A DNA stretch of 64,000 nucleotides from Parabacteroides sp. An277 (lineage in GTDB: Bacteria > Bacteroidota > Bacteroidia > Bacteroidales > Tannerellaceae): the NCBI RefSeq assembly GCF_002159645.1, contig NZ_NFJB01000011.1, positions 37,454 through 101,453 of the forward strand. Reading direction: 5' to 3'. Below, piece by piece: positions 8,442 to 18,042 of the stretch. A model generated the notes under the pieces. That model had not been told where the DNA came from, did not search any database, and worked only from the letters and a program-made list of their open reading frames with translations. The position numbers were made by a program, and so were the translations under genes. Within the stretch, counting starts at the first letter, position 1. Every line of letters starts with the position of its first letter.

Positions 8442-10564
8442 TTCATCATGCGCTTGATGATACTGTAGGCATTGACGATACCCAGCTCACCCGCTTTCGA
8501 AAGGTCGGCAATGCCTCGGTTCGTATCCCCTTGCGAGAGGCGCGCCAAGCCTCGGTTGAAATAGGCTTCGGCAAACTCAGGGTCACGTTCGATAGCTTCC
8601 GTATAATCTTGGATAGCTGCCCGATAATCGCGCAAAGCGCAGCGCAAGTTCGCCCGGTTGAAATAGGCATAGACAAACTCAGGCGCAAGTTGGATGCACT
8701 TATCGTAATCGCGCGTGATAAGTTCGTGGTTGTACGCGCGCTCCTTATCTTCCACTTCCTGCAAGGCATTCGTAGCCGACAATGTGACAGGTGACGACGT
8801 GACACCCTTTTTCCCAAACGAAAAGGTCATCCCTCCTGCCGAAGGCATATCCAAAATCTCTGCCTTACGGTTCGAATCCTCATACTGCATTTGCTTGTAG
8901 CGCACGACAGCCCGATTGAAATAGGCAATCACAGCGTCAGACTGCAACTCGATGACTTTATCGTAATCCTTAATAGCCGCTGCAAAATCTTGCACAAGCA
9001 TATAATCGATGGCACGCCCCAGGTAAGCATCTGCATCGTTCGGATTTTGTCCGATACGCGCTGAATAATCGTCAATCGACGCGAAATGAGTAGCCACCTG
9101 CCCCTCTGTCAGAGCTGCCTCGTCGTTCGTAATGAGGAGTTTCATCTTCAAGGCTTGCCGACGGTTGAAATCATCAATCAGCTTGCTGTAATAGAGTTGG
9201 CTCTTTACCTCGTCAGGTTTCTCGTAATAGGTCAGGATAAACTGAGGTTCCAAATCGACACGCACGTTACGGTCTTGTACCCTGCCACGTACTTCGTTCT
9301 GATACTTGCTTTTCCGCTCCTCCTCTTTATCATACACCACGAGGCGATTGAACTTATCGATATTCTTATCCGATTGCTCGCGCGTGTTCTCATCGTTCGA
9401 CGCCTGGTTCTGCGAAGCATTTCCTTGGGAAGAAGCAGAGGAAGCCAACTGCTTGCCTGAAGCTCTATCCTTCTTGGCTTGCTCCTCTTTGCGGTATGCC
9501 GTCCAAATATCCTTGTCGGCTCCTGCTGCATCGCCTAACTTCTTTTTGGCTTCAGCCCGACTATAATAACCAGGGAGGAAATCAGGATATTCATTCAAGA
9601 CAATGTCGAAATCGTTGATGGCACCCCCATAATCACCCGTCTCATAACGGAGCAACGCCCGATTATAGTACGCCATATAGTTGTCCGGTTCCAACTGCAA
9701 GACGACATCGAAATCCTCAATCGCCCGATTGTTATCCCCCACTTGGAAACGAAGCAACCCTCGATTGAAACGCGCAATGAGATTATCCTTATCCAAACCA
9801 ATCACCTGGTCATAATCCGCCATCGCGCCACGCAAGTTATTCATCTGATAACGTACCAATCCCCGATTGATATAATAGCCATTCTCGCGCGGGTCAAGAC
9901 GAATAGCCTCATTCAAATCCGCCAATGCCTTCTCGAAATCCTGCTGTTGATAATAGACAATCGCCCGATTCCCATAGGCAGGCGCATAATAAGCATCCAA
10001 TTCGATAGCTTTATCGTAATCAGCCAACGCCTTTGCCGTATCCCCCTTTTCCAAATACATCGCACCGCGCGTAAGATAATTCATGGAATATTTAGGATAG
10101 GCTTTCATGAGGCGTTCGAACATCTTCTCTGCACCATCATAATCTTTCTTTTGGATATACGCCACGGCTTCGTTTACCATCATCGCCCTATCTTCGCGCT
10201 TAAACTCCAATCCTCTTTCGTAATCGGCAATTGCGCCATCATAGTCTTCCATGCTCTGCCGGGCAATACCTCGTGCGTAATAAGCCTGCGCAAGAAACGG
10301 ATTCCGTTCGAGGCAAGCCGTACAATCTAATTCAGCACCTTTATAATCATCCAAATTAATCTTCGCCACCGCCCGAAAGAAATAGGGCTCAGCCAACCAA
10401 GGTTTCGAACGAATTACCTGGTTGAAATATTGAATAGAAAGCACATAGTCTTCAAAATATAAGGCATTGCGTCCAATCGCCAACACGCGGTCGGTATTGA
10501 TTTGCGCCATAAGCGAGAGCGAGCAAAACTGCAACGCCAACCAAAATATCAACTTCTTCATCAT
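8438..10564 (-). CDS. Exported tetratricopeptide-repeat protein
   Basis: A 708-residue protein made almost wholly of TPR units. Seen: a hydrophobic signal peptide MMKKLIFWLALQFCSLSLMAQ, then about nine or ten 34-residue TPRs (for example AYYARGIARQSMEDYDGAIADYERGLEF) in residues 25-360, a low-complexity Ser/Gln/Asn/Lys-rich linker around 365-405, a charged non-TPR stretch, and a further TPR block from about 500 to the end. It probably acts in the periplasm as a scaffold for protein contacts (inference from the fold). Exact function is not recognised. It has its own -7 box and is convergent with ispE. Confidence 0.85.
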   Translation of the reverse strand: MMKKLIFWLALQFCSLSLMAQINTDRVLAIGRNALYFEDYVLSIQYFNQVIRSKPWLAEPYFFRAVAKINLDDYKGAELDCTACLERNPFLAQAYYARGIARQSMEDYDGAIADYERGLEFKREDRAMMVNEAVAYIQKKDYDGAEKMFERLMKAYPKYSMNYLTRGAMYLEKGDTAKALADYDKAIELDAYYAPAYGNRAIVYYQQQDFEKALADLNEAIRLDPRENGYYINRGLVRYQMNNLRGAMADYDQVIGLDKDNLIARFNRGLLRFQVGDNNRAIEDFDVVLQLEPDNYMAYYNRALLRYETGDYGGAINDFDIVLNEYPDFLPGYYSRAEAKKKLGDAAGADKDIWTAYRKEEQAKKDRASGKQLASSASSQGNASQNQASNDENTREQSDKNIDKFNRLVVYDKEEERKSKYQNEVRGRVQDRNVRVDLEPQFILTYYEKPDEVKSQLYYSKLIDDFNRRQALKMKLLITNDEAALTEGQVATHFASIDDYSARIGQNPNDADAYLGRAIDYMLVQDFAAAIKDYDKVIELQSDAVIAYFNRAVVRYKQMQYEDSNRKAEILDMPSAGGMTFSFGKKGVTSSPVTLSATNALQEVEDKERAYNHELITRDYDKCIQLAPEFVYAYFNRANLRCALRDYRAAIQDYTEAIERDPEFAEAYFNRGLARLSQGDTNRGIADLSKAGELGIVNAYSIIKRMMN

Positions 10565-10609
10565 TCGTCTGTTGTTCTCGTTAAAGTCTGCGACACTTTA
10601 TTCGAGCCA

Positions 10610-10617
10610 CAAAAGTA
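10610..10617 (-). promoter_or_regulatory. -7 box TACTTTTG for the TPR gene
   Basis: On the minus strand TACTTTTG matches TAnnTTTG and lies about 45 bases before the ATG at 10564. Confidence 0.55.
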
Positions 10618-10665
10618 AGAAAATATTTTAGATGTGCGCCGCTTTCGCCCGCTCCTTTTTCTTTC

Positions 10666-12675
10666 TTAACGAATTGCCTTCAACGCATCGCGCCACATCT
10701 CGGCATGCAGCTCTTGCCCTGGCTCAGAGAAATGGATGCCATCTGCCCGTTGCCATACCTTATCCAACCTGTCTGTATCAGGGCCCAAGTAAATATCTTC
10801 ATACTTGTCTGCCAATTGTTTTTGCGCCTGTCGGATGGTTTCGCTCTTCCCGTTATCTTCGTCCAAGCAATTAGGATGGTAGGAGACTTGGGCTATCACG
10901 ATAGGCGCGTCGATACCTCGGCTTCGGAATACCTCCCGAATCGTCTCGAAGAGGCGAACATATTCCTCCGTAGAGGTATTCAGGATGTTGTCCGTCTCGC
11001 CTTGATGCCACAAGATATAATCTGGCTTGATGCCATCCTGCTTCATTTGCTCGACGGTACGAACCAACTTGCCATATAGCTCGTCACCTTTTGCCCAAGC
11101 ACCTATACGCACGCCACCTACACCAATAGGAACGAGCGTCACTTGCTTCGCCATGCCTGCCTCTACGAGTTTATCTCCCACACGAGTCCAAACGCTTCCT
11201 CCTTCACCTGTAGCACCAATCAAGGGGTCAGAGGCGGGATAAAGCTTTCCTTCGAAATAGTTGTATTGCGTATGACGAGGCTGATAACGTCCTTGCCCAT
11301 GATTCGCCGAATTGGATTGTCCGAAGGTAAAGAGCACCAAGCTATCGTCGGCTTTTTCCAACGGAAGCGAATCCTGCTCAGCCCAATCGCGCAACATCTC
11401 GATAGCCGTAAACAATACGCCTGCCTCGCCTCGAAACGTTCCCGAACCTTGAGGTTCTCCGCCAGGCGTATACCATTCGTAGAAACCCTTATTCACCAAG
11501 ATGCGTTGCAACATGGGTTGAATCTCAGCATAAGCCTCTTCCACCAAACCATTCGCCACCAACGCTTGAATCATACGTCCGCCAAACCACGTCCAATCGC
11601 CTCCGTTCTGATAGCCATACGGATACATACTCACACCTTGAAACGAACCCGCAGGATAGGTAGGATACATCGTCACGCCAATGGTTTGTGCATGCGCTAA
11701 GCGTTGGTTCTCAAGCATCTTCTGATTGGCTACCTTTATCTCGTCTGCACTATGCAATCCGGCAAGGATGGCTATCGTCGTACCCCCTTGATAATAAATG
11801 CGGTTCTCATCCAATTTGGCTGAGAAAGGAGAACCATTCAAATAGATATGCGGGATATACTTCTCGTGCTCCTCGTCCCACAAATATTTTCGGATATTCG
11901 CTTTCAGCTCGTCGCGCACCTTTGTCCATCGAGCCTTCTTATTGGCGTCGTCTATCAATTCCAAATAATTATTGAGCGCAAGCACCATCATCGCATTATC
12001 GTAAATATCAATAGCGAGGTGCGTATTCTCGTCTATTTCCACACCCCAAGGATGCTCTGGTTGGACATCGCCCCAATCTGCCGTCGTAGCACCTATCAGC
12101 AATCCATATTGCGTGTTATACTTCTCGTTCATCAGGTATTCCAACGCCCATTCCATCCGTTCGAGTACCGTCTTGCCTGCCACCGTCGTTTGCAAATACG
12201 CCCGGTTTCCACTTCGCTTTACATATTTATAGATAGCTTGAATAAGGGATGTCTCATGGTCGGTTTCTACCGTATTCTTATGAGCGGCAAAACGTTTCTC
12301 TGTTTCCGAGAGGCGATACTTATATCCTCCCACATTATCCAAATCCGCCTTTCGAATATCGATGAATCCATCCACAATATCTCCCGTCTTTCCTTGGAAA
12401 TGGAAAAAAGTATTGAGGTTTTCGCGAATAGCCTCGTCGGGCATCACCTCCATCGCCAATTCGATAAAGGTATTATAATCGCGAATCCACACTTCGCCAT
12501 ACCCATCACCTGCATTAAAGCCACCCGCTACTACTTCGCGCGCCATCTCTTCGACTTGCGCCATCTTCGCATCGTCTAATATCTGTTTCCGAAGCAAGTG
12601 CTCGTCTTCGGCCATCACCCATAAAGGCATGAACGTCAATACGCCCAAGCCCAACCATTTACCCATTTTGTTCAT
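10666..12675 (-). CDS. Fusion of a six-hairpin glycosidase-like domain and an SGNH (sialate O-acetylesterase type) esterase
   Basis: A secreted two-domain protein of about 669 residues. Seen: a signal peptide in MGKWLGLGVLTFMPLWVMAE; then an (alpha/alpha)6-type glycosidase-like region with GDGYGEVWIRDYNTFIELA, TADWGDVQPEHPWG and a late TFRGEAGVLFTAIEMLRDW (about 20-435); then an SGNH/SASA esterase with block I FTFGQSNSANHGQGRY, an oxyanion-type ILWHQGETDN and the catalytic block GIHFSEPGQELHAEMW at the end. This suggests deacylation plus cleavage of an acetylated glycan (inference). I chose the ATG at 12673-12675 because a -7 box (12707-12714) lies between it and an upstream in-frame ATG at 12738; the ATG at 12664-12666 is also possible. 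Confidence 0.8.
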   Translation of the reverse strand: MNKMGKWLGLGVLTFMPLWVMAEDEHLLRKQILDDAKMAQVEEMAREVVAGGFNAGDGYGEVWIRDYNTFIELAMEVMPDEAIRENLNTFFHFQGKTGDIVDGFIDIRKADLDNVGGYKYRLSETEKRFAAHKNTVETDHETSLIQAIYKYVKRSGNRAYLQTTVAGKTVLERMEWALEYLMNEKYNTQYGLLIGATTADWGDVQPEHPWGVEIDENTHLAIDIYDNAMMVLALNNYLELIDDANKKARWTKVRDELKANIRKYLWDEEHEKYIPHIYLNGSPFSAKLDENRIYYQGGTTIAILAGLHSADEIKVANQKMLENQRLAHAQTIGVTMYPTYPAGSFQGVSMYPYGYQNGGDWTWFGGRMIQALVANGLVEEAYAEIQPMLQRILVNKGFYEWYTPGGEPQGSGTFRGEAGVLFTAIEMLRDWAEQDSLPLEKADDSLVLFTFGQSNSANHGQGRYQPRHTQYNYFEGKLYPASDPLIGATGEGGSVWTRVGDKLVEAGMAKQVTLVPIGVGGVRIGAWAKGDELYGKLVRTVEQMKQDGIKPDYILWHQGETDNILNTSTEEYVRLFETIREVFRSRGIDAPIVIAQVSYHPNCLDEDNGKSETIRQAQKQLADKYEDIYLGPDTDRLDKVWQRADGIHFSEPGQELHAEMWRDALKAIR

Positions 12676-12706
12676 TTCTTTCGTTGTTTTTTGATTATAT
12701 GTGAAG

Positions 12707-12714
12707 CAAAGGTA
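12707..12714 (-). promoter_or_regulatory. -7 box TACCTTTG for the glycosidase-esterase gene
   Basis: TACCTTTG on the minus strand, 32 bases before the chosen start at 12675. It fixes the start codon downstream of 12707. Confidence 0.65.
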
Positions 12715-12775
12715 ATTCGAAATCTCCAACCCACGCATACACTTTCCTCCGAATGGCTTGGACTTTCTTATGGTT

Positions 12776-13171
12776 TTAAGGCAACATTATCAATTTCTCC
12801 AAATCTGCAATAAAATCAACAGCTTGAGGATATAATTCCTTTACTTTTTCTTCATCCATTCTAATAAAATCATCATAATCTCCCGTTTGTCGATAATCAT
12901 ACAGAATAGAAAAGAAACGGGCTTTCTCTCTCGACACCAATCCCTTCAACACAAACTCTTTTCCAAATGCTTGTCGAACACCTGCATGTGTTTTTAGTTG
13001 AACGCCTGCTTGGAGCAATAAAGCTGCTACCATATAGTAACAAGCATAATACATCCGATTTGTAGCCGTATTCCAAAAACCATTATTAATATGAACTGGA
13101 ACTTCGGCTAATGTAGCCTTTGCATTTTGAACGCGTAAAGCAACCAAATCTATTCTTTCTCCTTCCGTCAT
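12776..13171 (-). CDS. HEPN-domain protein (partner of MNT nucleotidyltransferase)
   Basis: A 131-residue all-helical protein of the COG1895/UPF0332-like HEPN group. Seen: the motif NTATNRMYYACYYMVAALLLQAGVQLKTHAGVRQAFGKEFV, where the R-x-YYA helix, the G and the T-H and F-G-K positions match the family. The Rx4-6H RNase motif of toxic HEPN proteins is not visible, because Cys-Tyr occupies the positions after Arg. It overlaps the upstream MNT gene by four bases (ATGA), the usual coupling of MNT-HEPN pairs. Such pairs are toxin-antitoxin or nucleotide-signalling modules; whether this one is toxic is uncertain given the missing motif. Confidence 0.85.
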   Translation of the reverse strand: MTEGERIDLVALRVQNAKATLAEVPVHINNGFWNTATNRMYYACYYMVAALLLQAGVQLKTHAGVRQAFGKEFVLKGLVSREKARFFSILYDYRQTGDYDDFIRMDEEKVKELYPQAVDFIADLEKLIMLP

Positions 13172-13476
13172 AACACAATCCCCTCGCGCATTACGTTTTC
13201 ATAAAAAGGAGTAGGATGCTTTTCCCATTGCGCTTTGCTAAAGATATGCGGACTAATTATCACGCCCGTATCAAATTCTATATCGTACAACGGGTAAGCT
13301 ATCGCCTGCTCTTCTTTCAACGAAATGGCATCCTTGTCCAACAATATCAACAAATCGATATCGCTATCCGGACGTGCTTCTCCCCGCGCTTCGCTACCAT
13401 AAAGAATAGCGTATGCATTAGGGGCTACACGATGTAGTGTTTCCCGTATCCGATTGATTATATCCGTACGCCTCAT
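13168..13476 (-). CDS. MNT-type minimal nucleotidyltransferase (MntA-like)
   Basis: A protein of about 102 residues with the DNA polymerase beta-type nucleotidyltransferase core. Seen: ILYGSEARGEARPDSDIDLLI, that is GS followed by the D-x-D metal site, and a later Asp in LYDIEFDTGV as third acidic residue. In known MntA-HepT systems this enzyme modifies the HEPN partner with AMP. The start at 13474-13476 (MRRTDIINRI) is chosen because a -7 box lies just upstream at 13505-13512; a longer reading from 13569 would start upstream of that promoter and add a spurious hydrophobic stretch. Confidence 0.88.
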   Translation of the reverse strand: MRRTDIINRIRETLHRVAPNAYAILYGSEARGEARPDSDIDLLILLDKDAISLKEEQAIAYPLYDIEFDTGVIISPHIFSKAQWEKHPTPFYENVMREGIVL

Positions 13477-13504
13477 TGCCCAAATCCGTTTTCCTGTATG
13501 ACTA

Positions 13505-13512
13505 CAAAGATA
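13505..13512 (-). promoter_or_regulatory. -7 box TATCTTTG for the MNT-HEPN pair
   Basis: TATCTTTG on the minus strand, 29 bases before the MNT start at 13476. Confidence 0.6.
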
Positions 13513-13569
13513 TAATAGAAAAAAGAGAAATGCAATAAGAGTCGTTCGAATTTTTGGAAAGAACCACAA

Positions 13570-13625
13570 AAAGATGCGGAATAATAAGCACTATTAAGCT
13601 TATCACCCCGCACCAAAACATCTTT
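13570..13625. other. Imperfect nested inverted repeat in the MNT/OPT intergenic region
   Basis: AAAGATG (13570-13576) pairs with CATCTTT (13619-13625), with inner GCGG/CCGC and ATAAGC/GCTTAT arms. It lies about 60 bases upstream of the MNT promoter, between divergent genes, so a terminator role is unlikely. It could be a small structured RNA, a protein-binding site or a remnant of a miniature inverted-repeat element. Confidence 0.35.
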
Positions 13626-13759
13626 CAAAAGTCAAACTTTAGCCAAATTGGTTACAAATCTTGTTATTATCCATAATATAATTTATTTTTCCTTATCCCC
13701 TTATCCAAACTTAAAACAAACCGGAAAAACTTTGCAAGACAGTTATATTTTTTCTAAAT

Positions 13760-13831
13760 ATCGTCGATGTTTACACAAATATCGTCGATATTTGTATATC
13801 TTTAGGCTAAAGATACAGAAACATCGTCGAT
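13760..13831. promoter_or_regulatory. Three phased ATCGTCGAT palindromes, putative operators
   Basis: ATCGTCGAT occurs at 13760-13768, 13781-13789 and 13823-13831. The middle copy is the core of a perfect 21-bp palindrome with one central base (13775-13795; core AAATATCGTCGATATTT). Start-to-start spacings are 21 and 42 bp, two and four helical turns, so all sites face the same side of the helix, as expected for cooperative binding of a dimeric regulator. They lie 73 bases upstream of the -7 box of the OPT transporter and about 250 bases upstream of the divergent MNT promoter. The binding protein is unknown. Confidence 0.5.
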
Positions 13832-13903
13832 ACGCGAAAGAAAGATAACGGGAAAAGGAAGTTTATCTATAGGGCATTTTGCTTTTTGTTCCCTATTTTT
13901 TCG

Positions 13904-13911
13904 TACTTTTG
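13904..13911 (+). promoter_or_regulatory. -7 box TACTTTTG for the OPT transporter
   Basis: TACTTTTG, 55 bases before the ATG at 13967. T-rich TTTTG runs at 13877-13888 are candidate -33 elements. Confidence 0.6.
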
Positions 13912-13966
13912 CAGCTAAAAGAAACAAAAAACAGAATTAATCGTTCAAAAAGTACATCGAAAGGAA

Positions 13967-15961
13967 ATGGAAGAGAACAAAGAGAAAATGTCCGGATTGC
14001 CTGAGAATGCATATCGGGAATTGAAGGAAGGAGAAGAGTATCGCCCTATCATGCAGGCGGATAAGAAGTATCGGGAGGTAACGCCCTGGTCGGTTTGTTG
14101 GGGATTAGTCATGGCCGTCATCTTCAGTGCTGCAGCGGCTTATTTGGGATTGAAAGTCGGACAAGTGTTTGAAGCAGCTATCCCGATTGCGATTATCGCC
14201 GTAGGGCTTTCGAGCGGTTTCAAACGTCGGAACGCCTTGGGCGAGAATGTGATTATCCAATCCATAGGAGCCAGTAGCGGCGTGATTGTGGCAGGTGCCA
14301 TCTTCACGCTTCCTGCGCTTTACATCCTGCAAGACAAGTATCCAGAGATTACGGTGAACTTCCTCGAAGTATTCCTCAGTTCGCTCCTCGGAGGCGTGTT
14401 GGGCATTTTGCTCTTGATACCTTTCCGCAAGTATTTCGTCTCAGACATGCACGGGAAATACCCCTTCCCCGAAGCAACCGCTACCACGCAAGTGCTCGTC
14501 TCGGGCGAAAAAGGTGGAAGCCAAGCGAAACCCTTGATATTCGCAGGCTTGATTGGCGGATTATACGACTTCATCATCGCTACGTTCGGCTGGTGGAGCG
14601 AAACGATTAGTACCACTATCGTAGGTGCAGGCGAAGCCTTAGCCGAGAAAGCCAAATTAGTCATGAAGGTAAACACGGGTGCTGCCGTGTTAGGATTGGG
14701 TTACATCGTCGGATTGAAGTATTCAGCCATCATTTGCGCAGGTTCGTTTTTGGTTTGGTTAGTCATCATCCCGTTGATGTCTGCCTTCTTTGGAGACGAA
14801 GTATTGAAATTTGGAAATGATGCCATCACCGCCACTGTAGGAAGCATGAGCGCGGAAGAGATATTCACCTCCTATGCCCGCCATATCGGTATCGGCGGTA
14901 TTGCCACGGCAGGTGTGATTGGCATCGTGAAGTCGTGGAGCATTATCCGAGGCGCGGTCGGGTTGGCAGCCAAAGAATTGAAGGGCAAAAGCACAGGAGC
15001 GAACGTCGAAGTAAAACGTACCCAACGGGACTTGTCGATGAAAGTCATTGCCATCGGTGTCATCGTGACGTTAATCATCTCGTTACTTTTCTTCCAATTC
15101 GGATTGCTGGATAATTGGTTTTACGCCATCATAGGGTTGCTGTTGGTAGGCATCATCGCATTCTTGTTTACCACCGTAGCAGCCAACGCCATCGCCATCG
15201 TAGGGACGAACCCCGTATCAGGCATGACACTCATGACGCTTATCCTTGCCTCCATCATCCTCGTGGCTTGCGGTTTGAACGGTCCTGCGGGAATGGTATC
15301 TTCTTTGATTATTGGAGGTGTCGTCTGTACAGCACTTTCCATGGCCGGAGGCTTTATCACCGACTTGAAGATTGGCTATTGGCTTGGCAGTACGCCTGTG
15401 AAACAGGAATCGTGGAAGTTCCTCGGCACGCTTGTATCAGCAGCGACCGTAGGCGGCGTCATCTTGATATTGAACCAAACGTATGGATTCACAAGCGGGC
15501 AATTGGCAGCTCCGCAAGCCAACGCGATGGCAGCCGTGATTGAACCCTTAATGAGCGGTTCGGGTGCACCTTGGATTCTTTATTTGATAGGAGCTATCAT
15601 CGCCATTGCGCTCAACTTTGCCGGGATTCCTGCCTTGGCGTTTGCCTTGGGTATGTTCATTCCGATTGAATTGAATACCCCGCTGCTTATCGGAGGTGCC
15701 ATCAATTGGTACGTCAGTACGCGAAGCCAAGACAAGGAACTGAATACGGCTCGTGTGGAACGAGGTACCTTGCTCTCGTCGGGATTCATTGCCGGAGGCG
15801 CATTAATGGGCGTAGTGAGTGCCGCACTTCGTTTTGCCGGAGTAGATATGTTTAATGCCGAATGGGCAAGCGGGCAAATGGCAGAAGTGCTGGGCATTGT
15901 GATGTACGTGCTGCTCATCGGATACCTCATCTATAGTTCCTTGCAAGCCAAGAAATCCTAA
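13967..15961 (+). CDS. OPT-family oligopeptide transporter
   Basis: A 664-residue integral membrane protein of the oligopeptide transporter (OPT) superfamily, proton-coupled importers of small peptides or metal chelates. Seen: a short charged N-terminus, then about 14 hydrophobic segments, with the family segments AAAAYLGLKVGQVFEAAIPIAI, GENVIIQSIGASSGVIVAGAIFTLPALY, YPFPEATATTQVLVSG and VGTNPVSGMTLMTLI. It is followed after three bases by a sodium/solute symporter, so the two are probably co-transcribed. Phased palindromes upstream suggest specific regulation. The substrate cannot be named. Confidence 0.92.
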   Translation: MEENKEKMSGLPENAYRELKEGEEYRPIMQADKKYREVTPWSVCWGLVMAVIFSAAAAYLGLKVGQVFEAAIPIAIIAVGLSSGFKRRNALGENVIIQSIGASSGVIVAGAIFTLPALYILQDKYPEITVNFLEVFLSSLLGGVLGILLLIPFRKYFVSDMHGKYPFPEATATTQVLVSGEKGGSQAKPLIFAGLIGGLYDFIIATFGWWSETISTTIVGAGEALAEKAKLVMKVNTGAAVLGLGYIVGLKYSAIICAGSFLVWLVIIPLMSAFFGDEVLKFGNDAITATVGSMSAEEIFTSYARHIGIGGIATAGVIGIVKSWSIIRGAVGLAAKELKGKSTGANVEVKRTQRDLSMKVIAIGVIVTLIISLLFFQFGLLDNWFYAIIGLLLVGIIAFLFTTVAANAIAIVGTNPVSGMTLMTLILASIILVACGLNGPAGMVSSLIIGGVVCTALSMAGGFITDLKIGYWLGSTPVKQESWKFLGTLVSAATVGGVILILNQTYGFTSGQLAAPQANAMAAVIEPLMSGSGAPWILYLIGAIIAIALNFAGIPALAFALGMFIPIELNTPLLIGGAINWYVSTRSQDKELNTARVERGTLLSSGFIAGGALMGVVSAALRFAGVDMFNAEWASGQMAEVLGIVMYVLLIGYLIYSSLQAKKS

Positions 15962-15964
15962 CCC

Positions 15965-17434
15965 ATGAACAGTTATATCATCCTGCTCATCATCGTACTC
16001 TATTTCGGCGTCTTGCTGGGTGTAGCTTGGCTCACAGGGCGCGGGAATACGGGCAACGAGGCCTTTTTCTTGGGGAACAGGCAATCCCCGTGGTATATCG
16101 TTTCCATTGGGATGATTGGGACATCGCTCTCGGGCGTCACGTTCGTGTCTGTCCCCGGCATGGTGCGGAGCATGGATATGACTTACATGCAAACCGTATT
16201 GGGTTTCTTTGTGGGATATGTACTCATTGCGCATGTCCTGCTTCCTTTATATTATAGGCTGCAACTCACCTCCATTTATACCTATTTGGAGAAACGCATC
16301 GGAAGGAATAGCTACAAGACAGGTGCTTCGTTCTTTCTACTCTCGAAGATTATCGGGGCGGCGGCACGTCTCTATTTAGTGGTCTTGATATTGCAACATT
16401 ATGTGTTCGATACGTGGAACATTCCCTTTTGGGTGACAGTTGTGTTGAGTATCTTCCTTGTTTGGCTTTATACGTTTCGAAGCGGGGTGAAGACCATCAT
16501 TTGGACAGATACCTTGCAAGCCCTTTGTCTCGTGGCGATGCTGCTCGTCATTATCTGGCAAGTCAAAGATAAGTTGGGGGTAGATACCGCCGGCATGGTG
16601 CAAGTCTTGACAGAGAGCCCTCATTTCCGCCTCTTCGAATTTTCAGATTGGCATAGTACCCAGCACTTCGTCAAGCAATTCTTTAGCGGGATATTTATTA
16701 CCATCGTCATGACAGGATTAGACCAGGATATGATGCAGAAAAACCTCTCGTGCCGGAACCTTCGCGAAGCTCAGAAGAACATGTACACCTATGGCTTTGC
16801 TTTCACTCCTGTGAACTTTCTCTTCCTCTCGCTCGGCGTACTTTTGCTGGCGATGGCAGAGCAGGAACATATCGCGCTTCCCGCTTTGAGCGACGACATC
16901 CTACCGATGTTTTGTACCTCCGGTATCTTGGGTAACAGTATGCTGATATTCTTTACCATCGGCATCATTGCAGCGGCATTTAGCAGTGCCGACTCTGCTC
17001 TGACGGCTCTTACCACCTCTTTTTGCGTCGATATTTTAGGGATAGAAAAAGCTCATGCGGGAGAAGCCAAACGGACACGCCTCTGGGTACATTTCCTTAT
17101 CTCCGTCCTCTTCGCCCTCATCATCATCATCATCAAAGAGGTAAACAACCGGAGTGTGATTGATGCCATCTATATGATTGCCTCTTACACGTATGGCCCG
17201 CTTTTAGGACTTTTTGCATTCGGACTTTTTACCCGAAAGCATCCAAAAGACAAATATGTTCCGTATATTTGCATCGCCTCTCCTGCCATTTGCTTTTTGG
17301 CAAGCTACGTAGCAGAGCATCACGCGGGATATGTCTTCGGATACGAGCTGTTGATGCTCAACGGAGCTATCACATTCGCAGGGCTTTGGCTATTATCAAC
17401 TCATAATAACATCCAAAAGATTCACACAACATGA
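15965..17434 (+). CDS. Sodium:solute symporter (SSS family)
   Basis: A 489-residue membrane protein with about 13 hydrophobic segments. Seen: [35 protein letters not shown] near residues 33-67, the typical first core helix of SSS transporters, [16 protein letters not shown] in the middle, and [15 protein letters not shown] near residue 345 with the conserved SxxDS region of Na+ binding. Substrate unknown (sialic acid, sugars, amino acids and others are possible for the family). Its stop overlaps the engB start by four bases. Confidence 0.9.
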   Translation: MNSYIILLIIVLYFGVLLGVAWLTGRGNTGNEAFFLGNRQSPWYIVSIGMIGTSLSGVTFVSVPGMVRSMDMTYMQTVLGFFVGYVLIAHVLLPLYYRLQLTSIYTYLEKRIGRNSYKTGASFFLLSKIIGAAARLYLVVLILQHYVFDTWNIPFWVTVVLSIFLVWLYTFRSGVKTIIWTDTLQALCLVAMLLVIIWQVKDKLGVDTAGMVQVLTESPHFRLFEFSDWHSTQHFVKQFFSGIFITIVMTGLDQDMMQKNLSCRNLREAQKNMYTYGFAFTPVNFLFLSLGVLLLAMAEQEHIALPALSDDILPMFCTSGILGNSMLIFFTIGIIAAAFSSADSALTALTTSFCVDILGIEKAHAGEAKRTRLWVHFLISVLFALIIIIIKEVNNRSVIDAIYMIASYTYGPLLGLFAFGLFTRKHPKDKYVPYICIASPAICFLASYVAEHHAGYVFGYELLMLNGAITFAGLWLLSTHNNIQKIHTT

Positions 17435-18033
17435 ACATTAAAAGCGCAGAATTTATCATCAGCAATACAGATGTACGAAAATGCCCCGAAGGGACACGTC
17501 CGGAATATGCCTTTATCGGGCGAAGCAATGTGGGGAAATCGTCCCTCATCAACATGCTTACGGGGCGGAAAGGATTGGCCATGACCTCTTCAAAACCGGG
17601 CAAGACGCTTCTTATCAACCATTTCCTCATTAACGACGAATGGTTTCTCGTGGATTTGCCCGGATACGGCTTCGCCCAGCGCGGAAAAGAACAACGCGAG
17701 CAACTTCGCACGTTAATAGAAAATTACACCTTCTACCGCGAGCAACTCACCTGCCTCTTCGTCTTGGTGGACTGCCGCCACGAACCGCAGAAGATAGATT
17801 TGGAATTCATGGAATGGCTGGGCGAGAACGGCATCCCTTTTGCTATCATCTTCACCAAGATAGACAAGATAAGCCGCGGGCGGCTAAACGAGCACGTCAA
17901 AATATATAAAGAACGGCTCCTCGAAACCTGGGAAGAGCTCCCGCCTATCTTCTACTCTTCGTCGGAAACGAAAGAGGGGCGCGAGGAAATTTTAGGCTAT
18001 ATCGACGAAATCAACCATAGTCTGGAGGAATGA
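17431..18033 (+). CDS. engB: Ribosome biogenesis GTPase EngB (YihA/YsxC)
   Basis: A TRAFAC GTPase of 200 residues, the usual length, needed for 50S subunit assembly. Seen: the P-loop GRSNVGKS (30-37), the switch I threonine in SSKPGKT, the G3 motif DLPGYG (75-80) and the G4 motif TKID (142-145). The ATG overlaps the TGA of the upstream symporter (ATGA). Confidence 0.97.
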   Translation: MNIKSAEFIISNTDVRKCPEGTRPEYAFIGRSNVGKSSLINMLTGRKGLAMTSSKPGKTLLINHFLINDEWFLVDLPGYGFAQRGKEQREQLRTLIENYTFYREQLTCLFVLVDCRHEPQKIDLEFMEWLGENGIPFAIIFTKIDKISRGRLNEHVKIYKERLLETWEELPPIFYSSSETKEGREEILGYIDEINHSLEE

Positions 18034-18042
18034 CCAGCTTGC

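Noticed and set aside
13648..13848. 66-residue frame with KYRR repeats
   Set aside because: The repeats come from the three ATCGTCGAT operator-like sites; no promoter precedes it.
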